In this document: positions 45,383 through 54,210 of the stretch, piece after piece | How the letters are laid out: each line of letters starts with the position of its first letter | How positions within the stretch are numbered: position 1 is the first letter of the stretch | Origin: Deltaproteobacteria bacterium | GTDB lineage: Bacteria; Myxococcota; Myxococcia; Myxococcales; 40CM-4-68-19 | Reading direction: 5' to 3' | DNA length: 64,000 nt | Assembly: GCA_005879535.1 (NCBI GenBank) | Contig: VBKI01000063.1 | Span: 20,055 to 84,054 of the forward strand | Translations under genes and position numbers: made by a program | The notes under the pieces: model-generated | The model's input: the letters and a program-made list of their open reading frames with translations, nothing else | The model's database searches: none | Told to the model about the DNA's origin: nothing

Positions 45383-46159
45383 TTACCGGCCTCGCCATTT
45401 CGGCGGGCGCTTTTCGGCGAAGGCCTGCAGACCTTCCAGCCGGTCTTCGCTCAACAGCGGCTTCTCGTAATGTTGGCGCTCGCGTTCGAGCGCCGCGTCG
45501 ATCGGCAGGTCCCAGGCCTCCTCGACGGACGCCTTGGCCGCGGCGAGCGCCACCGGAGCATTGGCGGCGACCTCGTGGGCGAGCGCGACCGCTGCTGAGA
45601 CTGAGTCGCCAGCGGCGGAGATGCGGTTGACGAGCCCCATCTGAAGCGCTTCCTGCGCTTCCACCCGGCGCGCGGTGAGAATCAAGTCCTTGGCCCGGCC
45701 GATCCCCACCACACGGGCAAGGCGGACGGTTCCTCCGCCGCCGGGGATCACGCCCACCTTCGTCTCGGTGAGCCCGATCTGCGCCGCCGGGTCGATCACC
45801 CGCAGATCGCAGGCTAACGCCAGCTCGCAGCCGCCGCCGAGAGCGAGGCCGTTGATCGCCGCGATCCACGGCTTGGGGCATCGTTCCAGCTCGCGGAGAG
45901 CGCCGTGCAGCTCCGCGAGCCAGCTGCGGACGTCGTCCTCCGTCCAGCCGCGCCTCTCCTTGAGATTCGCGCCGGCGCAGAAGGCCCGTCTGCCAGCTCC
46001 GGTGAGCACCACCGCCCGGACTGCGGTTTCGACGGCAGCCTGGCGCGCCTGCTGAGCCAGCTCGGCGACCAGCGCGCGCGAGAGCACGTTCATCTGCGCC
46101 TCGCCGTCGATGGTCAGGACGCGTACCGCTCCGCGATCTTCCGAGATCAGGTTGGCCAT
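45383..46159 (-). CDS. Enoyl-CoA hydratase family, probable methylglutaconyl-CoA hydratase
   Basis: 258-residue crotonase. Oxyanion-hole segments 'AFCAGANLKER' and 'LALGGGCELALACD' and both catalytic Glu ('GGGCEL', 'LTETKVGVIPGGGG') are present. 'CAGANLKER' and the neighbouring HMG-CoA lyase point to the leucine-pathway hydratase (LiuC/AUH type); this specificity is inferred. Starts 2 nt after the HMG-CoA lyase stop. Confidence 0.85.
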   Translation of the reverse strand: MANLISEDRGAVRVLTIDGEAQMNVLSRALVAELAQQARQAAVETAVRAVVLTGAGRRAFCAGANLKERRGWTEDDVRSWLAELHGALRELERCPKPWIAAINGLALGGGCELALACDLRVIDPAAQIGLTETKVGVIPGGGGTVRLARVVGIGRAKDLILTARRVEAQEALQMGLVNRISAAGDSVSAAVALAHEVAANAPVALAAAKASVEEAWDLPIDAALERERQHYEKPLLSEDRLEGLQAFAEKRPPKWRGR

Positions 46160-46161
46160 CG

Positions 46162-47094
46162 CTAGGTCGCCGCTCCGCGCCGCGCCTCGCCAGGGTTGCG
46201 GCGGCCGAGCGCCGCCTGCAGTCGCCGTCCGGAAAGCTTGTGCCCGACCAGCTCCTGCGCCAGCGCGCCGGCGTCTACGAGCCGGGCGAGGTCGAGGCCG
46301 GTCCCGATGCCCATGTCCGCGAGCATTGACGCGAGGTCCTCGGTGGCGAGGTTCCCTGCGGCCCCGGGCGCGTACGGACAACCGCCCATCCCGCCGATGC
46401 TCGTGTCGAAGGTGGTGATTCCGAGCTCCAGGGCGACGAGACAGTTCGCCAGTGCCGTGCCGTGGGTGTCGTGGAGGTGCAGCGCCAGCATCGCCGCGGG
46501 GACCTCGCGCAGGAAGAGCTCCAGAATCTCACGCGTCTGCCGCGGGTTTCCCACCCCGATGGTGTCGCCGAGGGAAAGCTCGTCGCAGCCGATCGCGCGC
46601 AGCTTGCGCGCAATCTCGAGCGCCCGGGCCGGGTCGACGGCCCCCTCGTAGGGGCAACCCCAGATCGTGCTCAGGTAACCGCGCACGAACAGGCCCTGCT
46701 TTTTCGCAGCAGGCACGACCTCGCCGAAGTGTTCGAGCGACTGCGCGACCGTCTTGTTGGTGTTCTTGAGGTTGTGCGACTCCGTCGCGGACATGAACAC
46801 CGCGACCTCCCGCATTCCTGCGGCGACGGCGCGATCCAGGCCGGCCATGTTCGGAACCAGCGCCGAGTACCGGATGCCGGGCTTGCGAGCCACACGGCGT
46901 GCCACTTCGTCGGTGTCGGCGAGCTGCGGAATCCAGTCTGGTCGGACGAACGACCCGAGCTCGATCCGCTGGAGCCCCGCGTCGGTCAGCGCCCCGAGAA
47001 GCCGGAGTCGCGCATCCACCGAGAGCTGCGCCGACTCGTTCTGCAGCCCGTCGCGGGGTCCGACTTCGTAGAGTGTGACGCGGGCGGGCATCAT
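46162..47094 (-). CDS. Hydroxymethylglutaryl-CoA lyase
   Basis: 310 residues, DRE-TIM barrel. 'YEVGPRDGLQNE' at the start, 'LHLHDTHGTALAN' metal-binding His, and the signature 'GGMGGCPYAPGAAGN' with the catalytic Cys near 236. Splits HMG-CoA to acetoacetate and acetyl-CoA, the last step of leucine breakdown. Follows the mutase B12 subunit by 4 nt. Confidence 0.94.
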   Translation of the reverse strand: MMPARVTLYEVGPRDGLQNESAQLSVDARLRLLGALTDAGLQRIELGSFVRPDWIPQLADTDEVARRVARKPGIRYSALVPNMAGLDRAVAAGMREVAVFMSATESHNLKNTNKTVAQSLEHFGEVVPAAKKQGLFVRGYLSTIWGCPYEGAVDPARALEIARKLRAIGCDELSLGDTIGVGNPRQTREILELFLREVPAAMLALHLHDTHGTALANCLVALELGITTFDTSIGGMGGCPYAPGAAGNLATEDLASMLADMGIGTGLDLARLVDAGALAQELVGHKLSGRRLQAALGRRNPGEARRGAAT

Positions 47095-47098
47095 CGGA

Positions 47099-47506
47099 TC
47101 AGCCTCGCGGGCGCACGTTCTCCCGCACCCATTCCGCGATCGAGCGCGTGGTGGCGCCGGGCGTGAAGATCTCCTTCACTCCCAGCTTCTTCAGCTCCGG
47201 AATGTCGGGATCGGGAATGATCCCCCCGCCGAAGACCACGACGTCGTCCACGCTCTGCTTGCGCAGCAGATCGATGATCGCCGGAAAGAGCGTCATGTGC
47301 GCGCCGGACATGATCGACAGCCCGATGCCATCGACGTCCTCCTGGACGGCGGCGGCGACGATCATCTCGGGCGTCTGATGCAGCCCGGTGTAGATCACCT
47401 CGAAGCCCTCGTCGCGCAGAGCCCGCGCGATGATCTTCGCGCCGCGATCGTGGCCGTCGAGTCCGGGCTTGGCGACGAGAATGCGGACTTTTCGGGCGTC
47501 TGCCAT
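47099..47506 (-). CDS. Methylmalonyl-CoA mutase small subunit (B12-binding)
   Basis: 135 residues. A stand-alone cobalamin-binding domain with '[11 protein letters not shown]', the DXHXXG motif whose His ligates cobalt, followed by '[13 protein letters not shown]' and '[18 protein letters not shown]'. The catalytic subunit is a separate gene at 51842-53530. ATG overlaps the upstream methyltransferase stop by one base. Confidence 0.93.
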   Translation of the reverse strand: MADARKVRILVAKPGLDGHDRGAKIIARALRDEGFEVIYTGLHQTPEMIVAAAVQEDVDGIGLSIMSGAHMTLFPAIIDLLRKQSVDDVVVFGGGIIPDPDIPELKKLGVKEIFTPGATTRSIAEWVRENVRPRG

Positions 47507-48225
47507 CAGGGCACCTTTTCCAGTAAGGCAATGAGCTGCGGCGTCTCTTCCGTCAAGGGCGCGTCGGGCTGCAACCGTCGCAGGACCAGGCCCGCTGCCA
47601 GCGCGAGCGCGGACAGATGCGGCGGCGCATAGTAGCGGATGGAAAATGTCGCCGAAAGGCTCTCGCCGCCCGCAGTGGTCAAGGTCTTCGTCACGCGGTC
47701 GACATTCGTCGCCGCGTCCCAACTGCTTTCCTCGGTGACGTGGCCCAGGCCCGCCACGTCCTCCTCGTACCGGGCACGAGGCCGCACAGCAAGTCGGAGC
47801 GGATTGTCCGTCGTCAGCACCAACGTGCCACCCGGGCGCAGAATTCGCGCCGCCTCGCGCAGCGCGCCGTGCGCGTCGGACTCGCTCCCCAGGAACATCG
47901 AGCTATAGAAGCAGAATGCAGCGGCGATGGATCCCGCATGCAACGGCAACGCCCGCAAGTCGGCACGGACGAGGCGCGCGCTGCGCGCTTGCGCCCGGGC
48001 CTCGTCGAGCAGCAGGGCGCTGCGATCCACCCCCAGCGGATGTGGATGGCCCTGCTCGATGAACGCCGCAAGGTGGCGGCCGAAGCCGCAACCCAGGTCG
48101 GCGATCGGCTTTCCCGGCTCTACCTGCGCGAGATGCAGCGCGATGGCGACGTCGTCCCTCGCGAGCCTGGGCGGAGCGTAGCGCCGCGTGGTCTCCAGGA
48201 AGATGCGGTCGGCTATCGGATCCAT
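47506..48225 (-). CDS. Class I SAM-dependent methyltransferase
   Basis: 239 residues. Motif I '[19 protein letters not shown]', '[14 protein letters not shown]', '[19 protein letters not shown]' and '[14 protein letters not shown]' give a complete Rossmann methyltransferase of the small-molecule type. Substrate unknown. It overlaps the HxlR gene by 13 bases and is probably in its transcript. Confidence 0.85.
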   Translation of the reverse strand: MDPIADRIFLETTRRYAPPRLARDDVAIALHLAQVEPGKPIADLGCGFGRHLAAFIEQGHPHPLGVDRSALLLDEARAQARSARLVRADLRALPLHAGSIAAAFCFYSSMFLGSESDAHGALREAARILRPGGTLVLTTDNPLRLAVRPRARYEEDVAGLGHVTEESSWDAATNVDRVTKTLTTAGGESLSATFSIRYYAPPHLSALALAAGLVLRRLQPDAPLTEETPQLIALLEKVP

Positions 48226-48536
48226 TCGTCCGCCCACCGCTCGAGGCCTCCGATCACCCGCCCGAGCGCGCGACCTTTCTCCGTGAGGTGATACTCGACG
48301 CGGATGGGCTGCTCGTCGATGACGCGTCGCTGCACCACGGCTGCGCGCTCGAGCTCCTTGAGCCGATGGGACAGCATTCCTTCGGTGACCACCTCCAGCT
48401 CGGCCGCGAGCTCGCTGTAGCGGTGCGGCCGCTTGAGCAGGAGCTGGACAATGAGCGGCGTCCATCTCTTTCCCAGCAGATCGACCGCGGACTGGAACTT
48501 CGGGCAGATCCGCGTCGAGTGGAGGCGCTCGGCCAT
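48213..48536 (-). CDS. HxlR-family winged-helix regulator
   Basis: 107 residues. 'LLGKRWTPLIVQLLLKRPHRYSEL' and 'MLSHRLKELERAAVVQRRV' are the HxlR helix-turn-helix and wing. Cys11 at the conserved N-terminal position ('ICPKFQSAVDLLG') could sense electrophiles, as in some relatives. Probably controls itself and the downstream methyltransferase and acyl-CoA genes. Confidence 0.9.
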   Translation of the reverse strand: MAERLHSTRICPKFQSAVDLLGKRWTPLIVQLLLKRPHRYSELAAELEVVTEGMLSHRLKELERAAVVQRRVIDEQPIRVEYHLTEKGRALGRVIGGLERWADEWIR

Positions 48537-48542
48537 GCAGCA

Positions 48543-48548
48543 ATGATA
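48543..48548 (-). promoter_or_regulatory. Candidate -10 box (TATCAT) of the HxlR gene
   Basis: TATCAT on the minus strand ends 6 nt before the ATG at 48536. No Shine-Dalgarno sequence, so a leaderless transcript is likely. Confidence 0.4.
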
Positions 48549-48580
48549 GTCGCGCGAATCCAGCGGCGCACGAAAGCATC

Positions 48581-48604
48581 GGTAGCTACAGAAAACGTAG
48601 TACC
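48581..48604. promoter_or_regulatory. Candidate HxlR operator (inverted repeat)
   Basis: Arms GGTAGCTAC (48581-48589) and GTAGTACC (48597-48604) are inverted with a one-base bulge and a 7-nt spacer. It lies 45-68 bases upstream of the HxlR start. HxlR dimers bind such repeats; the assignment is inferred. Confidence 0.4.
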
Positions 48605-48678
48605 GCCACTTTCTGGCGCCTATTGGTGACGATCGCGACCATTGCACCCGGGAAAGGGCGGCGCAGGGGTCGAACCGC

Positions 48679-51600
48679 TCATCGCTTCAGCGTGAAGTCG
48701 CGGAACCAGATGCCGGCCAGGTCCGTCCACATCCCCGCTGCTCCCGCCGCCGTGATGGCTGAGGCTGAGGAATCGTTCACGATCACTTTCGCTACCCCGT
48801 TCGCCGAGCCCACGAGCTTCACCGGGTTCGAACCGGTCACGGACAAACCGATGGTCGCCCACCATCCCAGGTCCGCAATCCCGCTCGGCGCTTGCCCGAG
48901 CACCGTCACGGTCGCGCCGTTGTGGCGCCTGACTTGCAGCGTGCCGTTCGCAAGCAGCGCAACGTCGTAGCGGTCGTTCGAGGATTGCTGGCGCAGGTCG
49001 AGCTCCGCTACTCCCGCCGAGAAGTTGATCACCTGCGCAGACACGCTGCAGTCGGCGCAGGAGAGATTCTGCACCACCGCCTGGTCGCTGCCGTCCAGGT
49101 CCGATTCGGCCCGCGGAGTAGTCGCGCTGGTGTGCCACGATCCGGAAACGACACGCCAGTTCGAGCCGAGCCCGCTGGTGCGATTGAAGTTGTCCGAGAA
49201 GATGACGGTCGGCGGACCCGCATCCGGGGGGCCGGCATCAGGAGGCCCAGCGTCCGGCGGACCAGCATCAGGAGGTCCTGCGTCAGGCGGACCCGCATCA
49301 GGAGGCCCAGCGTCCGGCGGACCAGCATCAGGAGATCCTGCGTCAGGCGGACCCGCATCGGGAGGCCCGGCGTCGGGCGTGCCGCCGTCGGAGCCGCCAG
49401 CCGGCGCTCCGTTCACGGTAAAGTTGCCGAACCAGATTCCCGCGAGATTGGTCCAGATCCCCGCGGTTCCGGCGGTGGTGATCCTCGAGGCCGACGAGTC
49501 GTTCACGATCACTTTTGTGACGCCGTTCGCCGAAGCGACGAGGTTCACGGGGTTCGACCCCGTAGCCTGAAGGCCAATGGTCGCCCAGTCGTTGAGCGTG
49601 GCGATTCCGCTTGGCGCCTCGCTGAGCACGGTGATCGTCGCTCCGTTATGGCGCCTCACCTGGAGGTTGCCGTTGGCAAGCAGCGCGACGTCGTAGCGGT
49701 CGTTCGAGGGTTGCTGGCGCAGATCGAGCTCCGCCACCCCTGCCGAGAAGTTGAGGACCCTCGCGGAAACGCTGCAGTCGTCGCAGGAGAGGTTCTGCAC
49801 CACGGCCTGATCGGTGCCGTCCAGGTCCGATTCGGCCCGCGGAGTGGTCGCGCTGGTGTGCCACGATCCGGAAATGACACGCCAGTTGGAGCCGAGGCCG
49901 GTGGTGCGGTTGAAGTCGTCGAAGAACAGCTGCCCTGACGGTGGCGGCGGAGGAGGCGGTGGCGGGGGAGGCGCCGACTTCACGCCGAACGCTGCGACGC
50001 GGTCCGTCCCAACGAACACGACGCCCCGGGCCGCGACCGGGTGGTAGTACTTGCCGCCGACTTGCAGCTGCGACGAGGTGCTGGCGAAGAGCAACCGCAT
50101 CGTGAGCGCGTCGATCGCGTACAGCGTCGGATGTGCCGCAATCGTGGCAATCAGGTTGCCCGACCGGTTGATGTTGGTGTCGATCATCCAGACGATCGGG
50201 TTCGAAGAACCGTTGCTGGTCACGATGGGCGACCCGGGATTCCTGAACGTCAGCGACGTCTCGTAGGCGTCGAGGCGCAGATACGCGGGCTGACCGGGCG
50301 TGGTCACCACCTTCACCCGGGCCAGGCCCGGAGGCTGCGGTTCCGAGCAGGAGACGCACGTCTTCGTGGTTCCCGTGAAGAACAGGTAGTTCGTCCCGTC
50401 GGCTGCGCGGAAGAACGCCGGCGTCGTCCGCGACTTCGCGAAATCGACGTTATTGTACAGGTCGGAATAGGGGCCGAAGATATTCAGCGGTCCCCGGGTG
50501 TTGCCGTAATACGACCGCAGGTCGGGACCGAAGAGCGATCCGTCCGCGGGAGCGGACGTCGGGTTGGCGCGGTTGCAGTTCGGACGGCGCGCCAGTCCGC
50601 CGGTGAGGTTGTCCCGATTGAGCAGGTAGAGGTTGCCCTGCTTGCCCCCCAAGGCAATCAAATGCGTCGTGCTGGTCTGACTGGCGTCGAGGTCCGGCAG
50701 GAGAATCGGCGCGCCGCCCGCCAGATCGACGTCGTTCTCGTCGAGCTGGCAGTGGTTCCACGGCGTATACGTGGCCTGCAGCCTGAGCGGCAGCGAGGGC
50801 GCGAACGCCAGCAGCGACTCGCCCCAGTAGTTGTCGAGCGGACCGGCCGGCCCATTGCCGGTGGTCACGTAGACGACACCGTTCGGTCCGATCGCGGCGC
50901 CGCCGTCCCCCCACATTCCGGAGTTCGCAGTCGTCCCGGTCCAAGGCCCGCCGGTAAAGGCGCTGGCGAGCCGCGGCGTCCCCGAGCTCTTGCCAGTGTC
51001 GACCGCAACCAGCCACCCTCCTCCGCCGTCCGTATAGGACCCGAATCCCAGATACAGGAGCGTTCCGTCCGGGCTGAGGTTGAGCCCCGCGCGCTGCGAC
51101 ATCCTGTCCGTCGACTGGAACGTCGCCGGGCCGTTGACGTTGAGCGGAGTGACGGTCGCGCTATTCAGCGCCAGCGGCCAGCCGCTCAAGATCGCGCCGC
51201 TGCCGAGGTTGATGGCGAACACACGCCAGCTCCGGCTCGGGCTGGTGGTATCGGCGGTGACGTAGAGGCGGGGAGGCGATGCGGAAAGGTCCGCGATCGG
51301 GGTGGCGATGGCGCCCACGGGCACGCTGTCGGGACCGGGCGAAGGCGGTCCCAGCGTCGTTCGCCAGAGGATCGTTCCCGCCGGGACGGTGCCGACCGGA
51401 AATGCGCTGACGGCGTAGACGAAGCCGTTGCTGGTCGCGGCGATGACGACGCTGAAGTGCTGGCCCGCACCCGTGCCGGAGGTGATGGCAAGATCGTCGA
51501 TGTACAGCGGCGAGGCGTACATGTGCGGCGCATACGTCGCGCCGCCGACGACCGCGCTGTCGAACGCAGGAGAATCCCACAGCTTTCCGAAGTTGCCCCC

Positions 51601-51756
51601 CGAGACCGCCGCGGGCGTGAGCGCGCTTTCCACCGCGTTCCAGCCGGTGCGCTGTTTGTTGCCGTGGAAGGTCAGCTGATCGAAAGCGGGATCGGCGGAA
51701 GCCGCACCGGCAAGACACAGAGCGGCCGCCAGCGCTCGCGGGAACGGGGGGGGCAT
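48679..51756 (-). CDS. Large secreted PQQ-repeat protein with duplicated lectin-like domains
   Basis: 1025 residues. Signal peptide to about 'AGAASA'. Residues about 25-640 have propeller-type segments ('GNLYLLNRDNL', 'GVVYVTTGNGP', 'GFVYAVSAF'). A Pro run leads to two near-identical 180-residue domains ('FNRTTGLGSNWRVISGSWHT' and its copy), probably concanavalin-like jelly rolls, separated by eleven PPDAG-type pentapeptides. Each copy has a paired-Cys 'NLSCDDCSVSA' motif. Likely cell-surface or secreted binding protein; target unknown. Such linkers are typical of myxobacteria. Confidence 0.75.
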   Translation of the reverse strand: MPPPFPRALAAALCLAGAASADPAFDQLTFHGNKQRTGWNAVESALTPAAVSGGNFGKLWDSPAFDSAVVGGATYAPHMYASPLYIDDLAITSGTGAGQHFSVVIAATSNGFVYAVSAFPVGTVPAGTILWRTTLGPPSPGPDSVPVGAIATPIADLSASPPRLYVTADTTSPSRSWRVFAINLGSGAILSGWPLALNSATVTPLNVNGPATFQSTDRMSQRAGLNLSPDGTLLYLGFGSYTDGGGGWLVAVDTGKSSGTPRLASAFTGGPWTGTTANSGMWGDGGAAIGPNGVVYVTTGNGPAGPLDNYWGESLLAFAPSLPLRLQATYTPWNHCQLDENDVDLAGGAPILLPDLDASQTSTTHLIALGGKQGNLYLLNRDNLTGGLARRPNCNRANPTSAPADGSLFGPDLRSYYGNTRGPLNIFGPYSDLYNNVDFAKSRTTPAFFRAADGTNYLFFTGTTKTCVSCSEPQPPGLARVKVVTTPGQPAYLRLDAYETSLTFRNPGSPIVTSNGSSNPIVWMIDTNINRSGNLIATIAAHPTLYAIDALTMRLLFASTSSQLQVGGKYYHPVAARGVVFVGTDRVAAFGVKSAPPPPPPPPPPPSGQLFFDDFNRTTGLGSNWRVISGSWHTSATTPRAESDLDGTDQAVVQNLSCDDCSVSARVLNFSAGVAELDLRQQPSNDRYDVALLANGNLQVRRHNGATITVLSEAPSGIATLNDWATIGLQATGSNPVNLVASANGVTKVIVNDSSASRITTAGTAGIWTNLAGIWFGNFTVNGAPAGGSDGGTPDAGPPDAGPPDAGSPDAGPPDAGPPDAGPPDAGPPDAGPPDAGPPDAGPPDAGPPTVIFSDNFNRTSGLGSNWRVVSGSWHTSATTPRAESDLDGSDQAVVQNLSCADCSVSAQVINFSAGVAELDLRQQSSNDRYDVALLANGTLQVRRHNGATVTVLGQAPSGIADLGWWATIGLSVTGSNPVKLVGSANGVAKVIVNDSSASAITAAGAAGMWTDLAGIWFRDFTLKR
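49211..49375 (-). repeat. 15-bp tandem repeat encoding PPDAG linker
   Basis: Eleven 15-base units. Units 4-7 and 8-11 match as 60-base blocks, a higher-order repeat that implies block duplication. Confidence 0.85.
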
Positions 51757-51841
51757 TTGGCCGCACGGTCATCACGCGGGCGAGCGGACGCAAGTGCATG
51801 CGCACGTGTCTGTCGTTTTCGGAATGTCGCAAACGATACAG

Positions 51842-53530
51842 CTAGAAGCTGCCCTTCTCCCGGTATGCTCCCCATACCTTCCGGAAGACGTCGCAGACCT
51901 CGCCGAGCGTGCAGTACGCCTTCACCGCATCCAGCACCGGATGCATGAGGTTCTTGTCCCCGCGGCAGGCGTCTTCGACAGCGCGCAGCTTTTCCTGCAC
52001 CTCGCGCTGCGACCGGTTTCGCTTCACGGAGTTGAGGCGCTCCACCTGGTGGTGCACGAGCTCGTCATCGATCTTCAGCGTGGGGATCGGCTCGTCGCGC
52101 TCCTTGCGGAAGGAGTTGACGCCGACGATCTTCCGCTCGCCGGAGTCGACCTCCCGCTGCCACTGATAGGCGCTGTCGGCGATCTCGCGCTGCGGATAAC
52201 CCTCTTCGATCGCGCGGATGATGCCGCCGTACCGCTCGATCTTCGCGAGAATCTCCATCGCCCGCTTCTCGGTCTCGTCGGTGAGGTACTCGACGAAGTA
52301 CGACCCCGCCAGGGGGTCGACGACGCGATCGACGCCGCTCTCGTGGGCGAGGATCTGCTGCGTGCGCAGCGCGATGGTGACTGCGTCCTCGGTGGGAAGC
52401 GCGTACGTCTCGTCGAGGGAATTGGTGTGGAGCGACTGGGTACCGCCGAGGACCGCGGCGAGCGCCTGCAGCGCGACCCTCACCACGTTGTTGTACGGCT
52501 GCTGGGCCGTCAGCGCGACGCCGGCGGTCTGCGCGTGCGTCCGCAGCGTCATGCTGATGGCCTTCTTCGCCCCGAACCGATCGCGCATCACCCGCGCATA
52601 GATCCGCCGCGCCGCGCGGAACTTGGCGATCTCCTCGAAGAAGTCGTTGTGCACGTCCCAGAAGAAGCTGAGCCGGGGCGCGAAGTCGTCGACGTCCATG
52701 CCGCGCTTCACGCACTCCTCCACGTAGCCGAACCCGTCGGCCAGGGTGAAGGCCAGCTCCTGGATCGCCGTCGCTCCCGCTTCGCGGATGTGGTAGCCGC
52801 TGATGGAGACCGGATGCCACCGGGGCATGTGCTTCGCGGTGTACTCGATCATGTCCACCACCACGCGCGTAGCCGGGCGCGGCCCCACCACCCACTCCTT
52901 CTGGGCGATGTACTCCTTGAGCACGTCGTTCTGGATGGTGCCGCCGAGCTTGTCCTGCGAGACACCCTGCTTCTCGGCCACCGCGATGTACGCGCAGAGC
53001 GCGAAGATCGCGCTGGCGTTGATGGTCATGCTGGTGGTGACGCGATCGAGCGGAATCCCACTGAACAGGACCTCGAAGTCCTTCAGCGTGGAGACGGCGA
53101 CGCCTTCCCTGCCGACTTCGCCGCGCGACATCGCGTGGTCGGCGTCGTAGCCCATCAGCGCCGGCATGTCGAAAGCGGTGCTGAGGCCGGTGACACCATG
53201 CTCGAGCAGGTACTTGAAGCGCTGGTTGGTATCCTCCGGGGTGCCGAATCCCGCGAACTGGCGCATGGTCCACAGCCGGCCGCGGTACATGGTCGGCTGC
53301 GGGCCGCGGGTATAGGGAAACTGGCCGGGGAAGCCGAGATCGCGCTCGTACTTGTCGACTTCCGCGTCGCTCGGCTCGGCGACGTCCGAGGGGATCATCA
53401 GATCGGGGATGGGAATCCCCGAGTCGGTGTGGAATTCCGGACGGCGCACGGGGCTCTTCTGCGCGGCGCGCGCGAGCTCGGTCTTTCGCCATTCCTGTCG
53501 CGCTGCTTCGAGGCGGTCCTTGGCCTTCAT
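51842..53530 (-). CDS. Methylmalonyl-CoA mutase catalytic subunit
   Basis: 562 residues: the TIM-barrel catalytic part only, ending '[15 protein letters not shown]' without a B12 domain. Family blocks include '[20 protein letters not shown]', 'TSMTINASA', '[19 protein letters not shown]' and '[13 protein letters not shown]'. Interconverts methylmalonyl-CoA and succinyl-CoA with the small subunit at 47.1 kb. ATG 53530 is chosen; the upstream in-frame extension is Arg-rich. Confidence 0.94.
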   Translation of the reverse strand: MKAKDRLEAARQEWRKTELARAAQKSPVRRPEFHTDSGIPIPDLMIPSDVAEPSDAEVDKYERDLGFPGQFPYTRGPQPTMYRGRLWTMRQFAGFGTPEDTNQRFKYLLEHGVTGLSTAFDMPALMGYDADHAMSRGEVGREGVAVSTLKDFEVLFSGIPLDRVTTSMTINASAIFALCAYIAVAEKQGVSQDKLGGTIQNDVLKEYIAQKEWVVGPRPATRVVVDMIEYTAKHMPRWHPVSISGYHIREAGATAIQELAFTLADGFGYVEECVKRGMDVDDFAPRLSFFWDVHNDFFEEIAKFRAARRIYARVMRDRFGAKKAISMTLRTHAQTAGVALTAQQPYNNVVRVALQALAAVLGGTQSLHTNSLDETYALPTEDAVTIALRTQQILAHESGVDRVVDPLAGSYFVEYLTDETEKRAMEILAKIERYGGIIRAIEEGYPQREIADSAYQWQREVDSGERKIVGVNSFRKERDEPIPTLKIDDELVHHQVERLNSVKRNRSQREVQEKLRAVEDACRGDKNLMHPVLDAVKAYCTLGEVCDVFRKVWGAYREKGSF

Positions 53531-53632
53531 GAGCGCGAGATAACACGGGCAGGCCCGCCGTGCGACCCGGCGGACGCGCTGGCGTGCGCTCGTCCCTGCG
53601 CCGACCGGTCGACGCCGTGCGGCACCTGTTGG

Positions 53633-53638
53633 TAACTT
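53633..53638 (+). promoter_or_regulatory. Candidate -10 box (TAACTT), leaderless
   Basis: GG-TAACTT ends 7 nt before the ATG at 53646. The same octamer precedes the histidine kinase at 62361. Confidence 0.35.
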
Positions 53639-53645
53639 GACGTGC

Positions 53646-54203
53646 ATGCTGGAGATTCACGGCAAGAAGGACTGCCCTTTCGCCTGGCGCGTGCGCCTCA
53701 CCGCGCGGCAGAAGGCGGTCGACTTCGATTGGCTGCCGTACGACGTCCCCGTCCCGGATCCGCGGACGGCGGAACACAATCCGGAGCGGAAGTCGCCGCT
53801 GCTCTGGGAGGACGGGTTCTCCCTTGCCGAATCCGTCATCGTCGCTCAGTACCTGGATGAGTCGCGCGAGGGCCGTCGTCTGATGCCCGCAAACGCGAGG
53901 GACCGGGCGCGGGCGCGCCTGCTTCTGGCCACGGTCGTGGCGAAACTCGAGGTTACGCCGAGCCATGCGGAATCGCGCGCCGCCGCCGTCGAGAAAGCGC
54001 GCCGGGGGCAGGCGGCGCTCGACCGGGCGCTCTCCGACGGCCGTGCCTATCTCGGCGGAGACTCTCCGTCCCTCCCGGACTTGATGCTCTGGCCGTTCCT
54101 CGCCCTGCAGGAACGGGACGGCGTTCCCCCGCAACCGGCCCGGGCCGCGGAATACTGGCGGCGCGTCAAGGACGTACCGGAACTCGTCGCCACGCGCCCC
54201 TGA
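53646..54203 (+). CDS. Glutathione S-transferase family protein
   Basis: 185 residues. Thioredoxin-fold N-terminus with '[19 protein letters not shown]' (Cys in the active-site turn), '[26 protein letters not shown]' giving the glutathione-contact 'ES' motif, and an all-helical C-terminal half with '[16 protein letters not shown]'. Function unknown. It converges on the Cys-rich lipoprotein gene with 7 bases between. Confidence 0.87.
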   Translation: MLEIHGKKDCPFAWRVRLTARQKAVDFDWLPYDVPVPDPRTAEHNPERKSPLLWEDGFSLAESVIVAQYLDESREGRRLMPANARDRARARLLLATVVAKLEVTPSHAESRAAAVEKARRGQAALDRALSDGRAYLGGDSPSLPDLMLWPFLALQERDGVPPQPARAAEYWRRVKDVPELVATRP

Positions 54204-54210
54204 GGCCGCC

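Noticed and set aside
49211..49375. Possible CRISPR-like array from regular 15-bp repeats
   Set aside because: Units are contiguous with no unique spacers and keep a coding frame.
49025..49570. Plus-strand open frame with GGPASGGPASG repeats
   Set aside because: It is the antisense reading of the PPDAG linker; the minus frame has the signal peptide, domains and duplicated modules.
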